Assembly: GCF_965638725.1 (NCBI RefSeq)
Contig: NC_134950.1
Location: 138,933,636 to 138,997,635, forward strand
Direction: 5' to 3'
DNA: 64,000 nucleotides
From: Aptenodytes patagonicus
Taxonomy: Eukaryota > Chordata > Aves > Sphenisciformes > Spheniscidae
Part shown: positions 12,801 through 22,235 of the stretch, one piece after another
Layout: each line of letters starts with the position of its first letter
Position numbering within the stretch: position 1 is the first letter of the stretch
Position numbers and translations under genes: made by a program
Notes under the pieces: generated by a model
Told to the model about the DNA's origin: nothing
Database searches by the model: none
Seen by the model: the letters and a program-made list of their open reading frames with translations, nothing else

Positions 12801-15250
12801 TCCCTTCAATTCTTAATAGTAGAGATGCAGGTAATTTCAAAGGTGCTACCAATGAGTTTTACTGTTGCAATAACAGATTTCTTCAGGGAGGTCAGAAATT
12901 TGGCAGTTCTTAGACTGGGCAGGTCCTGTGTTTTTTCATTTGCCTTCTTGATACTCTTTCCACCCACCCTTACAAGCCAGTTAGAACAGGCAGAGATCAG
13001 CCCATTAAGCCTCACTCCTCTACTCCCTGTGGTAGAAGTTCATGCCCAAGTCTGTGAACTTACAGACCCTCAAGCAATTCTGGGTTGCTGGAGAAGGATT
13101 GTATATCTAGGGCTGAGGCAGTTAACTACTTCACTGTGAGTATAGCTCTGCTATGTGTGTCAGTGTATCTTCACCATTTCTTCCTACACAACATGTATGG
13201 ACTAGGTAGAAATATGATTTACTGGTATTTCACATATATATGATGTTCAGAGAGTATCTGATACAGAAAGCACTATGAAAGGTTACCATTTACTGTGTTC
13301 TCTACTTCTAGTAAAAGCCAAACAGAGAAACATATTTTACTTACTGTCCAGCCAGATACAATACTGAGACATCCACATTCCTCTTAACGCCACAGATCTT
13401 CAGCTGGTGTTCTACTGCCTGACAGTATACAGTACATTTGTCAGCGTAATACACTGCATAATTATAGATTCATTACATTATAACATATGCATAGTCAGTA
13501 TCTAAATTAATATGCACACCAAAATTAATACATACATCACAGCACCTTGCAAACTATAACGCAGTCCAAGAGAGATAAAGAGATATTACATTAGCAGCCT
13601 CTATTTTAAATTGACAAAAACACTCCAACAATTATGTTACACTTATGCTAATTTTCTTTTCATGTAATTTTTCATTACTTGAAAAAACAATGTCTGTTGA
13701 CTGGAGAATGGGCTTCTCACTCAGGTCAGCCAACACAGTACAGGTGGTCAACAAGAAAACTGCTTACCTTGCAATACGGTTGGAACTTTATTTTACGCAA
13801 CTTTACCTTATGCACATGACGTTTTAAAATTATGCATCCAGAAAACTCCGCTCGTACATTTAATTTTGAAAAATGTAGACACAATTTTGATTTTCAGAGT
13901 ATATTACTGATGTGCTGTAATTTGCAAAAGCAATGAAACCTAGTAACATAAGGATTATGGATCTCAGTTATTAGTGGTTGATAAAAAGTAAAATGTCTAT
14001 CAGAAAAAAATGGTTTTACTACATGAGTTATTGTGCCCAACATCATTAAGATCAATATTGTTTAAAATCATTAAGATCAATATTGTTTAAAACACAAACT
14101 TAGTGTAACTTTGCAAATACAAAATGGTTTGGAAGCACTGCCTGGCATGTCTAGAGCGGCCTATATTAGCTGCACAATGACTCCAGCGTGCTCTGGACGT
14201 ATTGAATATACATAAAATAACTGTGGGTGCACTTGCAAATGTGCTACATCTGTGGCACTTTCTGAAGAGAGGAAGCAAGGAGCTCGCGGGACTCGCAGTG
14301 CGCACCAGCCGCTTACTCCACACAGCTGATGTTGGGTCAGTGGCCGTTTGCCCAGGAACTCGGTACGGCCAGGAGCCTGACCACAGCTGTCAGGTAGGGG
14401 AAAAATCCGGGACAAACGGATGTGTTTTTCTTTCTACGCAGACAAAATCTGCAGATGGAACAAGAGGTGCTATTTGGAGAAAAGCAGCTGTGCGACAACC
14501 CCAGGCGTGTTGATGTGTGTTCCGGGGGACTGCAGAAAGCGCGCAGCTGCCAGACATACCGATGGGGAACGCACACTTAGAGCAGGAACAGAAATCCCCG
14601 ACACTGCGTTCGACAGTCACACTCAAGCAGACTGTGCCCCAAGATTTGTATTTCCCAAACTCCATTATTTGAGATCTCACCCCCTCTCCGCCCCGGGAGC
14701 CCCCTTCCCAGTCAGCCCCGGCTCTCCACCACACAACCCCGAGGCCCCGGCAGGGCCCCCAGCCGCTCCCGCGGAGCTCAGGTGCGCGGCTTCTCCCGGC
14801 CAATTCCTTCCCAGGAAGGGCAGGCTGTCGCGCAGGGGTTGGGGCCGGCTGCCTCGGAGGAGCCGAGCCGCCCGCTGTCGCCCCAGGGCGGACGCGGAGT
14901 GGCGGGGCCGGCCCGCGCTGCCAGGGCGAGCGGGGGAGGTTAGCTCCTTCCGCCGCCGCGGCAAGACCTGAGCACGCCTTCATTTGGTGTGCGGTAGCGA
15001 GCTTCCCCCTCTCCCCCGCGCCCCCGGCCCGGCAGAGCGAGGGGGCGAGGCCGGCGCCGCCCGCCTGTGGGGCCGGGCCGGGGGCGCTGCGGGGGCGGGC
15101 GGGCTGCGAGGGGCCGCGCCGGGGGCGGCCGCCGTTCAGAGCGGCGGGAGGCGGGGAAGCGATGCGGGCGCTGGCGGCGCGCCGGGGCCGGGTGAGGGGA
15201 GAGGCTGCCGCTCCGCTCACCTGCCCACCGGCGCTGGCGGCCGCCGCCAT
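799..15250 (-). CDS. LRRC72: LRRC72, leucine-rich repeat protein 72 (gene span, six 5' exons, 3' end off window)
   Basis: Six exons on the minus strand join into one reading frame. They are 15250-15229 (or 15221), 13414-13345, 9937-9868, 6923-6842, 5370-5257 and 888-799 (or 801). The product starts with a short Ala-rich N-terminus and a segment containing EHQLKICG. Four leucine-rich repeats follow, with cores LRYLWINNNK, LTELYLNNNEL, LQILLLHNNQL and LQTLNLFHNPL, and then a cap-like segment, YVIYFLPSVQLLDRK. The KNYCLTELYLNNN and KTVKELKGM segments are what I recall of mammalian LRRC72. About 150 of an expected roughly 290 residues are present, and the remaining C-terminal exons must lie left of base 1. 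The biochemical role is not established; the repeats suggest a protein-binding scaffold. The gene is divergent from SOSTDC1, as expected from human synteny. Exon phases agree at every junction from exon 2 on. Only the exon 1 donor is uncertain. Confidence 0.9.
1495..1575 (+). repeat. ancient interspersed repeat fragment
   Basis: The words GGGCCTAAGCTCCTG, ATCCCACTAACTTTCATTGA and GAGGTACTAAGCTCC resemble an old amniote repeat built from 'cctaagtccc / attgacttcaatgggactt' words. The call is from memory of that pattern and needs a repeat search. Confidence 0.3.
3303..3346. repeat. two adjacent perfect palindromes
   Basis: The first palindrome spans 3303-3323, with arm ATGCTACTTC, a single T at the centre and GAAGTAGCAT. 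The second spans 3322-3346, with arm ATTGTTCACTTC, T, and GAAGTGAACAAT. Both share the core ACTTCTGAAGT and sit side by side in an LRRC72 intron. Confidence 0.9.
5257..5370 (-). CDS. LRRC72: LRRC72 exon 5 (leucine-rich repeat 3)
   Basis: This 114-base exon has acceptor TTTTATTTCAG and donor TAA|GTAATA. After two carried-over bases it reads ALKHLCALQILLLHNNQL and then KTVKELKGMISLQTL. It ends with one base (A), which exon 6 completes to Asn. That Asn falls exactly at the repeat position expected for LQTLNLFHN. Confidence 0.94.
5371..6841 (-). other. LRRC72 intron 4
   Basis: AT-rich intron. It contains a short imperfect direct repeat, with copies at 5745-5767 and 5782-5804 that differ at 2 of 23 bases. 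A 120-residue plus-strand open frame at 5878-6240 has no recognisable features. Confidence 0.6.
6842..6923 (-). CDS. LRRC72: LRRC72 exon 4 (leucine-rich repeats 1-2)
   Basis: This 82-base exon has acceptor TCTAATTTCAG and donor CAG|GTACCA. It reads IQDLTFLIKNYC, then LTELYLNNNELTDIS, completing one repeat and opening the next. One base is left over and is completed to Gly by exon 5. The block is one of the most conserved parts of LRRC72 as I remember the mammalian protein. Confidence 0.94.
6924..9867 (-). other. LRRC72 intron 3
   Basis: AT-rich intron with no recognisable element except a small imperfect direct repeat at 8222-8240 and 8251-8269. Confidence 0.6.
9868..9937 (-). CDS. LRRC72: LRRC72 exon 3 (first leucine-rich repeat)
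   Basis: This 70-base exon has acceptor TTCTTCCACCAG and donor AAG|GTAATA. After one carried-over base it reads GLRSIPSLSQFHRLRYLWIN followed by NNK, the classic LxxLxLxxN core. It ends on a codon boundary, which matches the phase-0 start of exon 4. Confidence 0.93.
9938..13344 (-). other. LRRC72 intron 2
   Basis: Intron carrying the probable L1-like fossil at 11.3-12.0 kb and an unexplained 213-codon open frame on the plus strand at 12498-13139. The rest is AT-rich and featureless to me. Confidence 0.6.
11320..11980 (-). mobile_element. fossil fragment resembling L1-type LINE ORF2 (endonuclease end to pre-RT linker)
   Basis: Two open segments on the minus strand lie in the order expected for an L1 ORF2. 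The upstream one (11977-11738) reads MMQAGFFDDWRGVNSFYS and later ISVSDHASLTVGL, resembling the 'DIWR.LNP...FYS' and 'SDHAP' motifs at the end of the L1 endonuclease domain. The downstream one (11628-11314) begins FWTLKAVILGKLI, resembling the 'WDTLKAVLRGKLI' motif after that domain. It continues KLNALIPKKTPT and EGVKPIKMSTCKL, resembling later linker words. SDH and TLKAV lie about 53 codons apart, close to the L1 spacing I remember. The two segments are separated by stops, so the copy is dead. CR1 is the usual avian LINE and lacks these words. A chance resemblance is possible. Confidence 0.55.
13345..13414 (-). CDS. LRRC72: LRRC72 exon 2
   Basis: This 70-base exon has acceptor GTCAGGCAG and donor ACA|GTAAGT, both close to consensus. 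It starts with two bases of a codon and ends with two bases, reading EHQLKICGVKRNVDVSVLYL. That segment lies just before the first leucine-rich repeat and matches the LRRC72 N-terminal block. The split codon at its end combines with the first base of the next exon to give Gln. Confidence 0.88.
13415..15220 (-). other. LRRC72 intron 1
   Basis: Intron running from the CpG island into AT-rich DNA. It contains a perfect 25-bp tandem duplication at 14042-14091. A missing small exon could be here if the strong exon 1 donor is the real one, but none was convincing. Confidence 0.5.
14042..14091. repeat. perfect 25-bp tandem duplication
   Basis: Copies at 14042-14066 and 14067-14091 are identical. 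The unit starts ATCATTAAGATC and ends TTGTTTAAA. Confidence 0.95.
15229..15250 (-). CDS. LRRC72: LRRC72 exon 1, coding part
   Basis: The start codon is at 15250-15248 in the context AAAATGG inside a CpG island. Two donors are possible. The strong one, CAG|GTGAGC, ends the exon at 15221 but leaves it out of phase with exon 2. The weaker one, CCG|GTGGGC, ends it at 15229, leaves one base of a codon and joins exon 2 in frame to give a Val codon. An unseen small exon between the two is a third option. The choice of the first ATG rests on the island position and on the frame fit. Confidence 0.5.
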
Positions 15251-15253
15251 TTT
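15243..15253 (-). promoter_or_regulatory. YY1-type motif over the LRRC72 start codon
   Basis: The minus strand reads AAAATGGCGGC, matching the YY1 consensus AANATGGCGGC, with the ATG of LRRC72 inside it. YY1 motifs at this position are common in TATA-less island promoters. Confidence 0.6.
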
Positions 15254-15560
15254 AGAGTCCCGTTCCTAGGCGGCCGAGGGGAAGGAGCGCGAGCGGCGGG
15301 GCGGGGGTGGCAGAGCCTTGCCGGGCGTGGCGGTCCCAGCGCTCCCTTTAACACCGAAATGGGAGCCTGAACCTCTGCTGGGCAGCCCGCAGCTGGGCGT
15401 TAATCCGGACAGGGCTTCGTGTCGGGGAAAGGAGGTGGATAGCGAGCGAGGGGCGCCTCCCCAGAAAGCGTGGGCAGCCGGGGCTCGGGGAGGGGCCCGG
15501 GTGTCCCTGCGGGAGACCCCGGGGCGGCGACGGCTGAGGGAAGTGGGAGAGAGCTGCTTT

Positions 15561-18500
15561 ACCTCTGGGAAGTCTGGGTCGTGTTCGCTCGCAATCCTGA
15601 AAACGTGTGCTGCCTTTTTTTATTATTTTTAGCTACATTCCTGTGTGGGTTTGGGTTTTTTGTGGTTTGTTTTTTTTTTTTTAAAGCACAAATCCTATGT
15701 GCATGTATGTCACCTATCAGGAGAACACTTGTGACTTTAATTTACACCATATGCATTACTGATTTGCAACTTGCAGATCACCTTGGTGCCTGAGAAAATG
15801 CCTTCCATCCCCACTCTTGGAACGCGCCCGCTGCTGCGACAGTGCATTTGGTTGTAAAGTAACACAAAATGTTTATGACATCCACATGTGCAAGCAACTG
15901 TTGCCATGGTGTTATTTTTATAACCATTTTACTGCATAGCACAAGCTGAAAAATAGAAAAAGCCATTTCCAGTGTGTGTGTGTGTGCATGATTATGTGCA
16001 TGTAGGACAATAGAAAATGTTTGATCAAGCTACAACAAAAATATGTCTGAAAACTTGGAGCTTTATTTAGAATTGAATTTACACAGAGTGCTCAAGTTAG
16101 CAGAAATAGTCATTGTAAATTATGTGCAACTGATATACAAAGAGCAAGAGTTGTGTGTGCAAATACATGAATAAGCTGTCCCTCATGGAATTAATTATAT
16201 GCATGCCTTTGCTTGTTCAGACCACTGAAACTAGATGTAGTGTGTATGATGGAGGAATGGAACTACAGTACAAGTATTATATTGCAAATATCTAATTCTC
16301 ATGGAAAAATTGTGTGGGTGGCTTCCATTACAGCTAGGTAGCTTTAAACAAATAGAAACCTCAAATAAGAAAGACTAGACATCTTAAAAGTATAAAACTG
16401 ACAACAGAAATGTCTTTAATCACTTATTTTAGCTTCTAAAAATATCTCTAGGGTATTAAAAAACATAAAAAGAGCAAATGTACTGGAGAAGAAACTGGTA
16501 CACAGATCCGTATTTTTTTCATTTTACATTCAAGTTCTGTGTTTTCAATTGACAAGGTAAAGCCACTTTAGAATTGTGAAAGGTGAGATGGTTATTAAAG
16601 AAGAAGTCAACTTTAATAATACAATTGTCTTACCAAGTAGTCCAATTAATATGGTATGACAAGCAAATTCAGTAATCTAAAGTATGGAGAGAGAGGGAAC
16701 CTCTAGAAGATTATTTTGTTGCATTCCAACACAGAGGTGTGACATACATGGGTTGAGGTTTGTTTTGATATGTTTTGTTTTTTTTGAGGTGCTCGTCTCT
16801 ATTAATCACTGGTAGCTACAGACTTAGGCTGGATGCCTAAATAGAGACTGTTTAAAATTCAATAAAGTTAATCTCTTTTTCTTTCTGCATCTGCAAGAAT
16901 TGACGCTTAAAATCTCCACTAAGTTTAAAGGAACTTGGCAGAAAATGAGTATTTTTGTATTCAGACTGAACTATCACGATATTTTACACTGACTAGGTGG
17001 TGTCCTTTTCCAAAATACGTAACCTATCACCTATTTAATCCTATTCCTGGATTGCTGTGCATAAATGGATAAATGATCACTTGTCCTTTGGGATATTCAG
17101 AATAATGACTTACTTGCTATACATGTTTTTCCAAAAAGTTCTCATATTTCTGTGCTAAAAATACTAAATTTGTTTATATATGGATATGCAGTTGCAACAA
17201 GACAATGTGATCTTATAGTATATAACAGAACATGAAAATAGGGGAAAGCACAGATCTTCTGTTTTTACTGACAAAGGTGGTAGGACAGAACAGGAGATTA
17301 TTCATTTTGTAAACCACCAGGACTGCAGGTGCCCAGTGGAGTTCATCTGACCCACAGAGTAACACCGTTTATTCCCTGAAGTACTTCAGAGGCCTCCTAG
17401 TACATTTGAGTATGTCCATGCTTCAACCCCACACCATGGGTAGAGGGGATTGTCACTGTATCACTTTAGAGACCACATTATAGAAATACAGGTTTGCTTT
17501 GGATAATAAAGTTCAGATTAAACCTGGTTTAAAATGTAACCTCTTGCTGAGCCCCTTTATACGGACTTAGATGCTCTCTAGTCCAGCCTCCCACGTTCTC
17601 CATCCTCTCTGGGGAAAATACGGTGGGAAGAGTTTTATCACAGTCTAACAAGTGACACTTGGACAATAATTAGGTGATGGGCTAAATAATTCTACCATTT
17701 TTTATCTTGTTTTTTGACTTCCCAATGATTTCGATAGGGCTTTACTGAAAAATTGATAGCACAATGGCTCTTTGTAACTTAACCTATTGTTCAATAGCTG
17801 TGAATGATGCAACATGCTAAAACCGATGTCTAATACGTGATATTTTTAATCACCAAAGTTTATAATCTTCAAAATACAGTTGTTCTTTGTCTATAATATT
17901 AGAACTATGTTCTTTATTTTTCACGGTTTATATTCGATTTCTGTTTTTCAAGTCCAGTATAATTTCTAAAAATTACAGTGTTGAAGGTCTCCATTTCTCT
18001 ATATATTGTACTAGTAAGATTTTTGTTTCATGCAATGTCCCAAATATTTTAAGTAAAATCTATTTTCATTTTCATACAGAGAATTTAAACTACTTGCATA
18101 TTAGTCTCACCTTTGTAGTCTTATTGGCCCCTGATTTAATGTTGAGTGTGTTTCAGTGCATCTCCCTGAAAGGCCTGTATTTTTACAGCACATTTATTTC
18201 ATGTAAAAAGAAAAATATTTAACAATGAAAAATAAAATAGCACGATTGCACTCACCACTTTTTTTAAGAAATGGATACAATATACACCATTACAGTATGG
18301 TGCTTGCACAGTTCTTTACTATCTTCTATAATTAAATACTTATCATCAAAGGTATTGGGCTGTATGGCTTTTTCACAAAAGGTATTTTTAAAAACTGCAT
18401 CTTCATTTTATTGAATCAATGAATTTATGCTAGAAGGGATCTCTGGTGGTCATCTAATCCAACCCCCCAAAGAAAGCAGATCCTACTACAGAATTATTTT

Positions 18501-19699
18501 CCATCTCACGTGTTTGTACAGTTCTGCATACCTACAGAACATCCATCAAAAAAATATGAAACTTATCTGGGACAAATTTAAAATTGCCTGTGTTATACTA
18601 ATGCTACAAAGAAACTAGTAAAATTAACTTGCTTTTGAGATTGTAAATAAATCTCACTTGGAAAGGTGTGAAGTAAATGCGAAATAGATAAATGCATATT
18701 TCCTTTTTTCTTCTTGTTACCGGAAATATTTTATCAGTGTTTATCAGGTGAAACCCAGAAGCCCAAGGAAAGGTCAGTAGGATATCCCACCTGCATTCCA
18801 GCTATTGCTCCAGAAGAGTGCAGGTCTCCCGTAGGTCCAGTAGCTGCAAGCCCTGTGCAGATGTTTCGAATACTCCATGCTGTCTAAAGCATTCAGGCAC
18901 TTGAATGACTTCTCTCGCTCATACTGTTAATCCTGCTGATGGCCCTGATGACATCACAGTGACCATAACAAGTTCAGGACCAGAATTTTGGGAGAATGGT
19001 TTTTTTCAATAAATAATACAAGCTTGACCCTATATTTGAACAGTTCAAACTATTTTCAATTAGAAGCTAGTGATTAATTTGAACGGTTAGACTACTGCCT
19101 GGGAAACAAGAGATTTGAATTCTTTAGTTTTTCTAGTATTGTGTGTAATTTAAATTCATATATGTTACACAATGGTAAATGTAAGGGAAGAAGGCAAAAT
19201 AGTCCACATGCAGCCTACGGCAAAATTATCCCAGCAGACTGCATCATATAGATGAACTAGCTCATTCAAATCCAGCTTCAGTCTGACTTGACATCTGAAT
19301 ACTACCCTGGAGAGTAAAGAACACCACCGCCACAAATGTGACAGGCCTGATGGAGAAGTGTTCCAACAGATATATAAATGCTGAGTCTTACTTTTCTATC
19401 AGCACAACTTGGATGTATCATTCATTTCAACGTAACCACTCTTAACGTTGTTCTGTGGCCATTCTGCGTGCTGGAATGTTCCTGCAGTTCAGCTTCCAAG
19501 TCTGACTGACAGAAAAGAAATTCTTGTCTGCTGCAGCTCTCTTATGGGTATGTAAACAACATTATGTCAAATGATCCTATTACTCTAGTCTCAGAAATTT
19601 ACATCCTAATGTTTCAAAATGTTGTATGTGCACTTCCACAATGGTTTCTATCTATCCTAACATATAAAAAAAATACATCATCTCCATTGCTATGATCAC
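15561..19699. other. intergenic DNA upstream of LRRC72
   Basis: AT-rich intergenic sequence. It includes a poly(T) tract near 15670, a short GT run near 15978 and a probable CR1 3' fragment at 18.4 kb. No gene was recognised. Confidence 0.6.
18410..18500 (-). mobile_element. short CR1 3'-end fragment, reverse orientation
   Basis: The plus strand reads GCTAGAAGGGATCTCTGG, then TCATCTAATCCAACCCCCC. This matches the reverse complement of the conserved CR1 tail ('ggaagggacctctggaggtcatctagtccaaccccc'). Only about 90 bases are present. Confidence 0.6.
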
Positions 19700-20932
19700 A
19701 TATTTACAGGTGACATTACGGTGGGGATCTGCTACAGGCCACCTGACCAGGAAGACCGAGCGGATGAAGCCCTCTATAGACAGATAGGAGCAGCCTCACA
19801 CTCACAAACCCTGGTCTTCATGGGGGACTTCAACCACCCCGACATCTGTTGGAGGGACAACACGGCAGGGCATAAGCAATCTGGGAGGTTCCTGGAATGT
19901 GTCAATGATAACTTCCTTCTCCAAGTGGTAGAGGAGCCAACAAGGAGAGGTGCTATGCTAGACCTTGTTCTCACCAACAAGGAGGAGCTGGTGGGGAATG
20001 TGAAGCTCAAGGGCAGCCTGGGCTGCAGTGACAACAAAATGGTGGAGTTCAAGATCCTTAGGGCACCGAGGAGGGCGCACAGCAAGCTCACTACCCTGGA
20101 CTTCAGGAGAGCAGACTTTGGCCTCTTCAGGGATCTGCTTGGCAGAGTACCATGGGACAAAGCCCTGGAGGGAAGAGGGGCCCAGGAAAGCTGGGTAATA
20201 TTCAAGGATCACCTCCTTCAAGCTCAGGAGCGATGCATCCCAACAAAGAGGAAGTCAGGCAAAAACACCAGGAGGCCTGCATGGATGAACAAGGAGCTCC
20301 TGGACAAACTCCAACACAAAAAGGAAGCCTGCAGAGGGTGGAAGCAAGGACAGGTAGCCTGGGAGGAATACAGAGAAATTGCCCAAGCAGCCAAGGATCA
20401 GGTTAGGAAAGCTAAAGCCCTGATAGGATTAAATCTGGCCAGGGACAGCAAGGGCAACAAGAAAAGCTTCTATAGGTACGTTGGGGATAAAAGGAAGAGG
20501 AGGGAAAATGTGGGCCCTCTCTGGAACAAAACGGGAGACTTGGTTACCCGGGATATGGAGAAGGCGGAGGTACTCAATGACTATTTTGCCTCGGTCTTCA
20601 CCAGCAAGTGCTTGAGCCTCACCGCCCAAGCCGCAGAAGGCAAAGGCGGGGACTGGGAGAATGAAGAGCCGCCCGCTGTGGGAGAACATCAGGTTTGAGA
20701 CCATCTAAGGCACCTGAAGGTGCACAAGTCCATGGGACCCAATGAGATCCATCCACGGGTCCTGAAGGAGCTGGCAGATGAAGTTGCTAGGCCACTATCC
20801 ATCATATTTGAGAAGTCGTGCCAGTCTGGTGAAGTTCCCACTGACTGGAAAAGGGGAAACATAACCCCCATTTTTCAAAAGGGAAAAATGGAAGACCTGG
20901 GGAACTACAGGCCAGTCAGTCTCATCTCTGTC

Positions 20933-20937
20933 CCTGG
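20933..20937 (+). repeat. target site duplication, left copy (CCTGG)
   Basis: It directly abuts the first base of the LTR. The matching copy is at 21475-21479. Removing one copy with the LTR restores the CR1 frame. Confidence 0.85.
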
Positions 20938-21474
20938 TGTCCTGGTTTCGGCAGGGATAGAGTTAATTTCCTTTCTAGTAGCTGGTACAGTGTTTTGGAT
21001 TTAGGATGAGAACAAAGTTGATAACGCACCGATGTTTTAGTTGTTGCTAGGTAATGCTTACACTAGCCAAGGACTTTTCAGCTTCCCATGCTCTACCGAC
21101 TGAGAAGGCTGGAGGTGCACAAGAAGCTGGGAGGGGGCACAGCCAAACTGGCCAAAGGGACATTCCATACCATGTGACGCCATGCTCAGTACATAAACTG
21201 GGGAAAGCTGGCCGGGGGGGCCGCTGCTCGGGGACTGTCTGGGCATCGGTCGGCGGGTGGTGAGCAATTGTACTGTGCATCACTTGTTTTGTGTATTATT
21301 ATTATTATCATATTATTATTATCATTTTATTTCAATTATTTAACTGTTTTTATCTCAACCCACGAGTTTTTCTCACTTGTGCTCTTCCAATTCTCTCCCC
21401 CATCCCACCGGGTGGGGGGGAGTGAGCGAGCGGCTGCGTGGTGCTTAGTTGCCGACTGAAATTAAACCACGACA
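20938..21474 (+). mobile_element. solo LTR of an endogenous retrovirus, ERVL-like, nested in CR1
   Basis: This 537-bp block starts TGTCCTGGTTTCGGC and ends AACCACGACA, with TG...CA termini. It is flanked by the 5-bp direct repeat CCTGG at 20933-20937 and 21475-21479. A degraded TATA-like TACATAAA lies at 21190-21197, an ATT-rich stretch at 21297-21335 and ATTAAA at 21461-21466. The sequence matches what I remember of an LTR widespread in neoavian birds. No internal viral genes are present, so the provirus was lost by recombination between its LTRs. It postdates the CR1 copy that it interrupts. Confidence 0.9.
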
Positions 21475-22235
21475 CCTGGGAAGATCATGGAACAGATCCT
21501 CCTGGAAGCTCTGCTAAGGCACATGGAGGACAGGGAGGTGATTCGAGACAGCCAGCATGGCTTCACCAAGGGCAAGTCCTGCCTGACTAACCTAGTGGCC
21601 TTCTATGATGGAGTCACTACATCAGTGGACACGGGAAGGGCTACAGATGTCATCTATCTGGACCTCTGTAAGGCCTTTGACACGGTCCCCCACAACATCC
21701 TTCTCTCTCAACTGGAGAGGTATGGATTTGATGGGTGGACTGTCCGGTGGGTGAGGAATTGGTTAGATGGTCGCATCCAGAGGGCAGTGGTCAACAGCTC
21801 AATGTCCAGATGGAGATTGGTGACGAGTGGCGTCCCGCAGGGGTCAGTACTGGGACCGGTACTGTTTAATATCTTCATCAATGACATAGACAGTGGGATC
21901 AAGTGCACCCTCACCAAGTTTGCAGATGACACCAAGCTGAGTGGTGCGGTCGACACGCCAGAGGGATGGGATGCCATCCAGAGGGACCTGGACAAGCTTG
22001 AGAAGTGGGCCTGTGTGAACCTCATGAGGTTTAACAAGGCCAAGCGCAAGGTCCTGCACCTGGGTCGGGGCAACCCCCGGTATCAATACAGGCTGGGGGA
22101 TGAAGGGGTTGAGAGCAGGCCTGCCGAGCAGGACTTGGGGGTACTGGTGGATGAAAAGCTGGACATGAGCCAGCAATGTGCGCTCGCAGCCCAGAAGGTC
22201 AGTCGTATCCTGTGTACATGGCAAAAGCCACCATT

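Larger units (their letters stand above)
14680..15560. promoter_or_regulatory. CpG island, LRRC72 promoter
   Basis: Dense in CpG and far richer in G+C than its AT-rich flanks. It contains the LRRC72 start codon and first donor. No TATA box was seen, as is usual for island promoters. Long open frames through it on both strands are a by-product of the high GC content. Confidence 0.85.
19700..22235 (+). mobile_element. CR1 LINE ORF2 fragment (endonuclease to reverse transcriptase), interrupted by a solo LTR
   Basis: CR1 is the main avian non-LTR retrotransposon. The plus-strand frame from about 19704 begins within the endonuclease ([12 protein letters not shown]). It contains the [10 protein letters not shown] motif and then SDNKMVEF, where active copies have SDH, so the catalytic His is replaced by Asn. 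The linker and reverse transcriptase follow, with motif A ([13 protein letters not shown]), motif B ([15 protein letters not shown]) and motif C (FADD). One in-frame TGA at 20696-20698 sits where I recall a CGA codon, consistent with CpG decay. The LTR plus one target copy occupies 20938-21479. Pre- and post-LTR parts are in the same frame. The 5' part is missing as usual, but the element also stops near 22235, before the thumb end and 3' UTR, which is unusual for target-primed insertion. Confidence 0.93.

Noticed and set aside
14390-15250. 286-codon minus-strand open frame reading on from the LRRC72 ATG, and plus-strand frames at 14420-14971 and 14984-15370
   Set aside because: GC-rich CpG-island sequence lacks stop codons on all frames. 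The translation is low-complexity Ala/Gly/Arg/Pro, and a good donor interrupts it after ten codons.
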